Positions 13,001-19,000 of a stretch of 22,257 nucleotides of DNA are shown here, piece after piece; position 1 is the stretch's first letter; each line of letters begins with the position of its first letter. Under the pieces are notes generated by a model. It had not been told where the DNA came from, did not search any database, and saw only the letters and a list, made by a program, of their open reading frames with translations. The stretch is from Mnemiopsis leidyi. Taxonomy: Eukaryota; Ctenophora; Tentaculata; Lobata; Bolinopsidae. The translations under genes and the position numbers were made by a program. The stretch covers positions 9,019 through 31,275 of the forward strand of contig JH155124.1 in assembly GCA_000226015.1 (NCBI GenBank), read 5' to 3'.

Positions 13001-16000
13001 CGTGGACGACGCTAAGTAAGTTTTTTTTATTGTGCCAGATTTTCCGTTTCTATAAAGTTTCTTTAAAGTTTCTATATGAAAAGTTGGACCACAATTAGGA
13101 CTACTTCTTCATAGTTTCGTCGGACACCCATAAGTTCAATTAATCTTAATTTTTGTTATTACAATTGTTTACCTTTCAGAGGTATAATGAGTATGACGAT
13201 GGCAAAGAACGGGTATGCTGTCTATCTGTTTAACGCCTCCGAGATTCAGTGGATTACAGTTGCTGAGGCTTTCTTGTAAGTGTGTTGAGTTCTAATAAAG
13301 TTTGCTTTTTATTGAATCGTCAGTCAACATTAAGCTAGCAGATCAATCAAGATTGATAATGGTCGGACGCAGGGCGCCACTAGCACCTCATTGTCATGTA
13401 AAATTTTTTATCGCCCAGGCCACCGGATTCATGGTCTATTCCTTTCGCCGATCCAGTTCACCGGAAAAAGATCAAATTTGATCGCAGCAAGCTGTGTAAG
13501 TATTTACAGTATTCAATACACAACAAATATAAACTTTCAGTTTATTTCACAATTAATTTTTACCTTGAAGCATTCCTGTGAGTTTTGAGTAGATTAATCG
13601 GTTAAATAACTATTAGATAAAGCTAAGTTGATGCTATATTGCAGTTGAGAAAGGAAAAGGAACTGTACCTGGTCTTGAACAGAGAGAAGAAGTCGCCAAA
13701 TCAGAAGGATTTACCGAAACTCTGATTGAGTATCCCAACAATGTGAGTATGGTGTTAACTCCCCCACCCCAACTCTACCCCCAGTTACATCCCCCAACCG
13801 CACCCCTAGCTCCCTCCTGAGTCCCGAGTTATGTTTGGAGATTGTGTTAGAATTTAGAATTTTCTTTTATTTATCCTTTCAACTACGGGGTGTTAATCCT
13901 TTAAGCATAAAGGGTGACCGAGCTTAATCTTATCTACGACGATCAAGATCACAATAACACTGCTTTAGCGTGACAAAGGTTATCGAATTCGCTCGTGCAG
14001 TTAACCCTGACTACTGATACAGACGCACGTGCAGCGGGGTACCTAAGTAATATCAATTGCAGCCTGCAGGAACATTGACGCGGTCACATTGTTCAATTTT
14101 GAGTGACTATAGGCCTGAACTCCCCCTGTACTATATGATAGTCGATCTAATTGCACTGTACCCTTTTGCTCTGAAGTTTTATACGCGTCACTGGCGTACT
14201 ACCCCCACCACCCACCTTTCCCCGTTAACCTTGCTGGCGTGGTTTTTAGAATTTGCTTCTTAATTGCGTCCGTACCCAGACAAATTTATTTCTACCATAG
14301 AGCCTTTAGTTTATTGATTGTTGTTCGTTACCGGATGCTTGTATTTTTTATTGTATTTTTTTGATAAGAAATTGATATGATTATACAGTATTTCTTGTTG
14401 TATTATGTCATACCTCTCACCTGAAACTGAATGTCATTTCCTTTTCAGAGCTCCAATGAACCAACTGTTGGTAAGTTGTCATTTGTGACATTTGACATTA
14501 TTTTACTCTTTAATAATTCGTTTAATCGATATCGATATTGATAGTTGAAGTATGCTGTCATTTAAGCTCACGCTTACGGTCATAACTTGATAGGTGGCTT
14601 TCAAAAAGACTTACTACAGTTATTCCGCGTGACAATTTAAGAATAGTCGGTAGATCGGTCAAATCCTTGTCGAAATTCTTCGAATTGCTCGTAATGTCGA
14701 ATCCTGCCAGACAGTTTTCCTAATATATGTGGTCGAAAGTCGTCAGCTATTTACCGAACACACCCTTTAAGTGGAAATTTTAACAACCCTCGTTACTCAG
14801 ACGGCTATTCCTACCCGCTCCCCGTATCCAATAACACGGTTTAATATGATGTTACTTCGTCAATCTTTAGTGGTCAGGTGGATACCTCAACTTTTTGCCA
14901 TGCTCTGATCATGCCAGACGATCATGCCGAACGAAACTATTTTCTGTTTTACGTCGGTTAGATTATCTGTGGGGTTTTAGGTGAACAGATTGTTTGGCCT
15001 ATGGAAAAGTGTTTTCGGGTTTTTTCCTCCTCGTGGCTTGATATGGAAAGTGCCGGTCAAGACAACTCTAACACATCAGAATAATTAAACTTTAAGTTTA
15101 TCTAGCTTGGTGATGGTTTTTTCTACTCCTCCGGTCTACAAAGGAATCGCGATACATAGCAACCATGTACACATCACAATTTTGTAAATAAAATGTGGAG
15201 CTAGACCAAACTGTACTCACTCCAGCTATTGGAGAACTGTAATGATAACTATCCTACTGTATTCAACACACTACCAGGTGGATTGTCTTACCGACAGCTA
15301 CATGGCAGTACCTGTCTTGATCCCGGCACCAGCTGGACTGCTGCCAAATGTTCACCTACCTTCCCGATAAAGCCCTGGACTAACCATCACGTGGGCTCTC
15401 TATCGATCAGTTTTCCACTTTACCAGAAAATCGATCATATTTTGCCGCGCCAGCCCGACCGAATCAACTCAATCATGTAAAAATTAACAAGATTTCCTGG
15501 GCACGCAGCAAACCATCTACGGTTGGTCACATTGGCTGACCGGGACCGTCGATTATCAGTCACCCACAAATGTAGTGGTCACGTGATAATCCATCATTAG
15601 GTGCATATGGTGGCTGTCGGGCATTTAGAGATTTCGATTTCAGTGTCCGTGGCCCTACTTTTATAATGCTCGCCGTTTGAGGAGGCAAATGACAAAAGCT
15701 GCATTATAGATCAATATTACGATGGGGGGAAAGATTTTTACAAATATGTTTATTTGAGTTCTATAGATCCTAACATTTTTACAAAGATCCCCAGATTCGC
15801 ATATCAAAAGTGCGTCGACGTAATAAGATTTCGTTTGCTCACTTTGCTCATTCGCACGTGATCCTTGATCACCGATAAGAGAAAACTCCGTGACTACCAA
15901 AGTAGCACTGGAGCTGTCCATTCTCCGCCGCCCCACCACTAGATAACGATTATCTTCAGAAAATCTGATTTTTGCTAGATCCATAAATGCGTTACCGTCT

Positions 16001-19000
16001 GGTGGAGACCATGTAAATGTGACATATCGTTAACAAATCCCGTTCTTTATTGATCCTATACTGCAACTACATGCAGCATTACGTATTTGGCAGTTTGTAC
16101 GAACTTTCTGGAGAAGCATGACTTCGTTTTAGCTTTAAAGTAAATAGTTTATAACTAGTAGTATATAGGTAGCAGTATATTAGTATATAGTACTTTTTAG
16201 TAGTAACACCGTAGTAAGAGTAACTCCTCAGTTCTCGGACAACGCTTTAAAGGTTTTGAAAGTTTTCTAAGCCGCAAGTCTCGCACAATTTTCATCCCCT
16301 CTGCGGTTCGCGTGTTTTGTGAGAAATGAGATGGGTTTAATACAATCTGGCCAGTGCTTCACGAGGTTCATGCTCACTACCGTTCATCCCTCTAATGAAC
16401 TGACTAAGTGTCACGTGTTTGTTTCTAACCAACCGTCCTTTCTTCTAGCTGGTTAATAATATCTTCATTAGGTTGCATATTGGATGATGACTGGCTGTAT
16501 GCTATAACACCAAAACACAAACGTCAATTTTACTGTTATTCCAGGACAATGGTAACCGTGACGTCAGATTAACTACAGTCGACTATAATGTTCCTAAATA
16601 AGTCCCCTTATGTTTTTTTCAATGGAACAGCTGGTTAAGATCAAAATGAGCCAAGACCTACTATATCACTGTTGGTACTATTTCCTCTATTTCTATCACT
16701 CTCTCGCTCAATCTCGCCTTATGTATAACCTGTGACCATCAGCTGCATCACGTGCCGAAGTGGATCCATCTAGGATGTTGCTAGGCAACGCACTGTTGCT
16801 GCTAGGTCACGTGATGTGAGAGATAATGTGATTGGACGGCAGGTTTGTGACGTAAACAGGTACTCAAAACACTGTTTTGAGACAGTAAGAGTGAGGGAAA
16901 AAGAGTTCGGCGTTCTTAACTCGTTGCTGTAAGAAGAACGTCTTATCTACCAAGTCATATGTGATCCTTGTAGGTTCATTGCTCGTTGTTGCTTCAAGTT
17001 CTGATCAAACTAGCTTTGGTGAATTCACAAATTCATTTACTTTTTACCAATAGCTGAACTTAAAAACTGTACATCTTGTTCTTCCGTATTTAGCAGGTTT
17101 TTGGCGTCTTGTAAATCAAATTCATGGTATTTATAATACCTCCTTCCGGTCCTCGCATCTACATCGTATCAAAATGTATTTTCGAAATATCTTCAATTTA
17201 TCTTCAAACTCAGTAAGCACTTAGTTTTAGTCAATAAAAAGCACTCAGTCATCTAGTAGATAAAATGTTCTGTTGAAACATAGACAACTATAAGTATAAT
17301 GCGAATTTAACACTGTGACTGTCGTTCGTCGGAGACTTGAAATATTAAATATTGTGAGCTTCCTGTTGTTTTTCATTCGATTAGAATTATTTAATAATAA
17401 TACAATTTAAAATTAATCCCTATTAAGTTGAAAGAGAGTTTAGTGCACAATATTGAGATGAAATTTATGTTTCTTAATACTGATACTTTTTACTTGGTGA
17501 CAATAGTAACTGCAGACTTTTCAGTTTTAACAATGGCGTAGAATTTTTTTTGATTTCCATCATCATATTAAAACATCAATTGATCTTATTAATTTGTAAA
17601 TACATACTCAATTATTAATTCAAATTGTGACTTAGTAACGTAGTTACTAAGTTGCTTATTACTTAGTTATTTACAATTCTAAATTTACTAGGTATAGCTG
17701 ACAGATCGGACGTCGACTTCCCAGGATCACCCGAGTTGTTCAGCCCCGAAGGAAGCATGGACAGCGACATGGATAAGCAGGTTAAAACTTTACTCGAACT
17801 TTAGCCTTGTATTACTGTACATCCTTCACTACAATTCAGGGCAAATTACAGTAGAATCTTTTTCTGTGCAGTTGTTCGAGTAAACCATGAAGAGTATCTA
17901 TCTTCTTTTACTCTGGTAGATCTGTTCCCCACCGATCTAGATATTTTCGAAATTCTTGCTTTTGCATCAATTCCTCTGGTGGTGTGTAAACGAACTACTC
18001 AGTAAAAGATTTGAGTTTTGAATCGTACAAATCAAGCCTAAGTTAGTGACTAAGTGATGTAAATAGTAACATAGTATATTTTCTGAAATGAAATAATGTT
18101 ATCTTATTTATATGAGATATTTCAACAGAGCGATACCGGATCTCGAAGTGGGCGAAGGCGCAGTTCGCTGGTCGAAGCGTTTGAAGGAGTCAAGAACGCC
18201 GGATTAGGTTATCTCATAACTAGAGTTGGAAAAAAATAAATTGATTCTAGACCAAAATAAGCCCAATCCGATTTTTTTCTTCAGTAAAGTTTGTGAAGTC
18301 TCTTATTCTAATTATGTCAAAACAATTTCAGGCTTTTTCAAGTCCGGAAGTAAAAACAGCATTAACGAGATGCCGGCGGCAGAGGAAACCAGCGCCGCAC
18401 CTCCGCCCGCCGCCAACAACGCGAACAATCAACCAAAAATCGCCGTGAACAGTTTAGATCGAACTAACAAGGTAAGATTATAATTCTCTGCAAAATTTTC
18501 GAATAACGTTTTCATAAGGCCCTTTTGAGCGCTAAATTGCTGCTTTCATCGATTTTTAGTTGTTGCTTTAGCTCTCTACAATAACATACTTAGCGATTTT
18601 GACACTTTTATAGAGATATAGAGAACAGTGTTTTGAGGGATGGGTCACACTTTTCTATATCACGTGACAGCGATTGACCTCAGACAATTTGGGTACGGCC
18701 AATCAAAATCGTGCAACGCTCTCACGTGATATGAACGATTTGTGAGCATTTCCCAAAACCATCATTCTCTATCGATGAAAAGATAGATCATACATAGTAA
18801 TAGTTGTGACGTCGAGTTTGTCGCATTGGTTAAATTTATTGTGAAAGTTTAATTTTTGGCAAATAATTGCCTTTAAAAGTTGTTTGCGACAATATTCTTA
18901 ACAGTGACTACTTAAAGTACATGATTATTTTAGTATGTGCTATTTTGGCCCCATTTTTTATCCAAAATACTAATTGGGCAGCTATATGATGACCACTACG

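Larger units (their letters stand above)
14471..17691. other. Intron 20 (3221 bp), largest intron
   Basis: It contains a minus-strand Ig-like open stretch (15661-16029), a cluster of transcription-factor-like sites (16749-16855), three TCACGTGA or near-identical sites (15579, 16412, 16807), TAGTATATAG low-complexity sequence near 16160-16200, and a perfect 10-bp hairpin at 17630-17652 just before the acceptor. A plus-strand open frame at 15229-15480 has no recognisable product. Confidence 0.75.

Noticed and set aside
15229-15480. 83-codon plus-strand frame in intron 20
   Set aside because: No recognisable domain and no splice sites that fit the gene.
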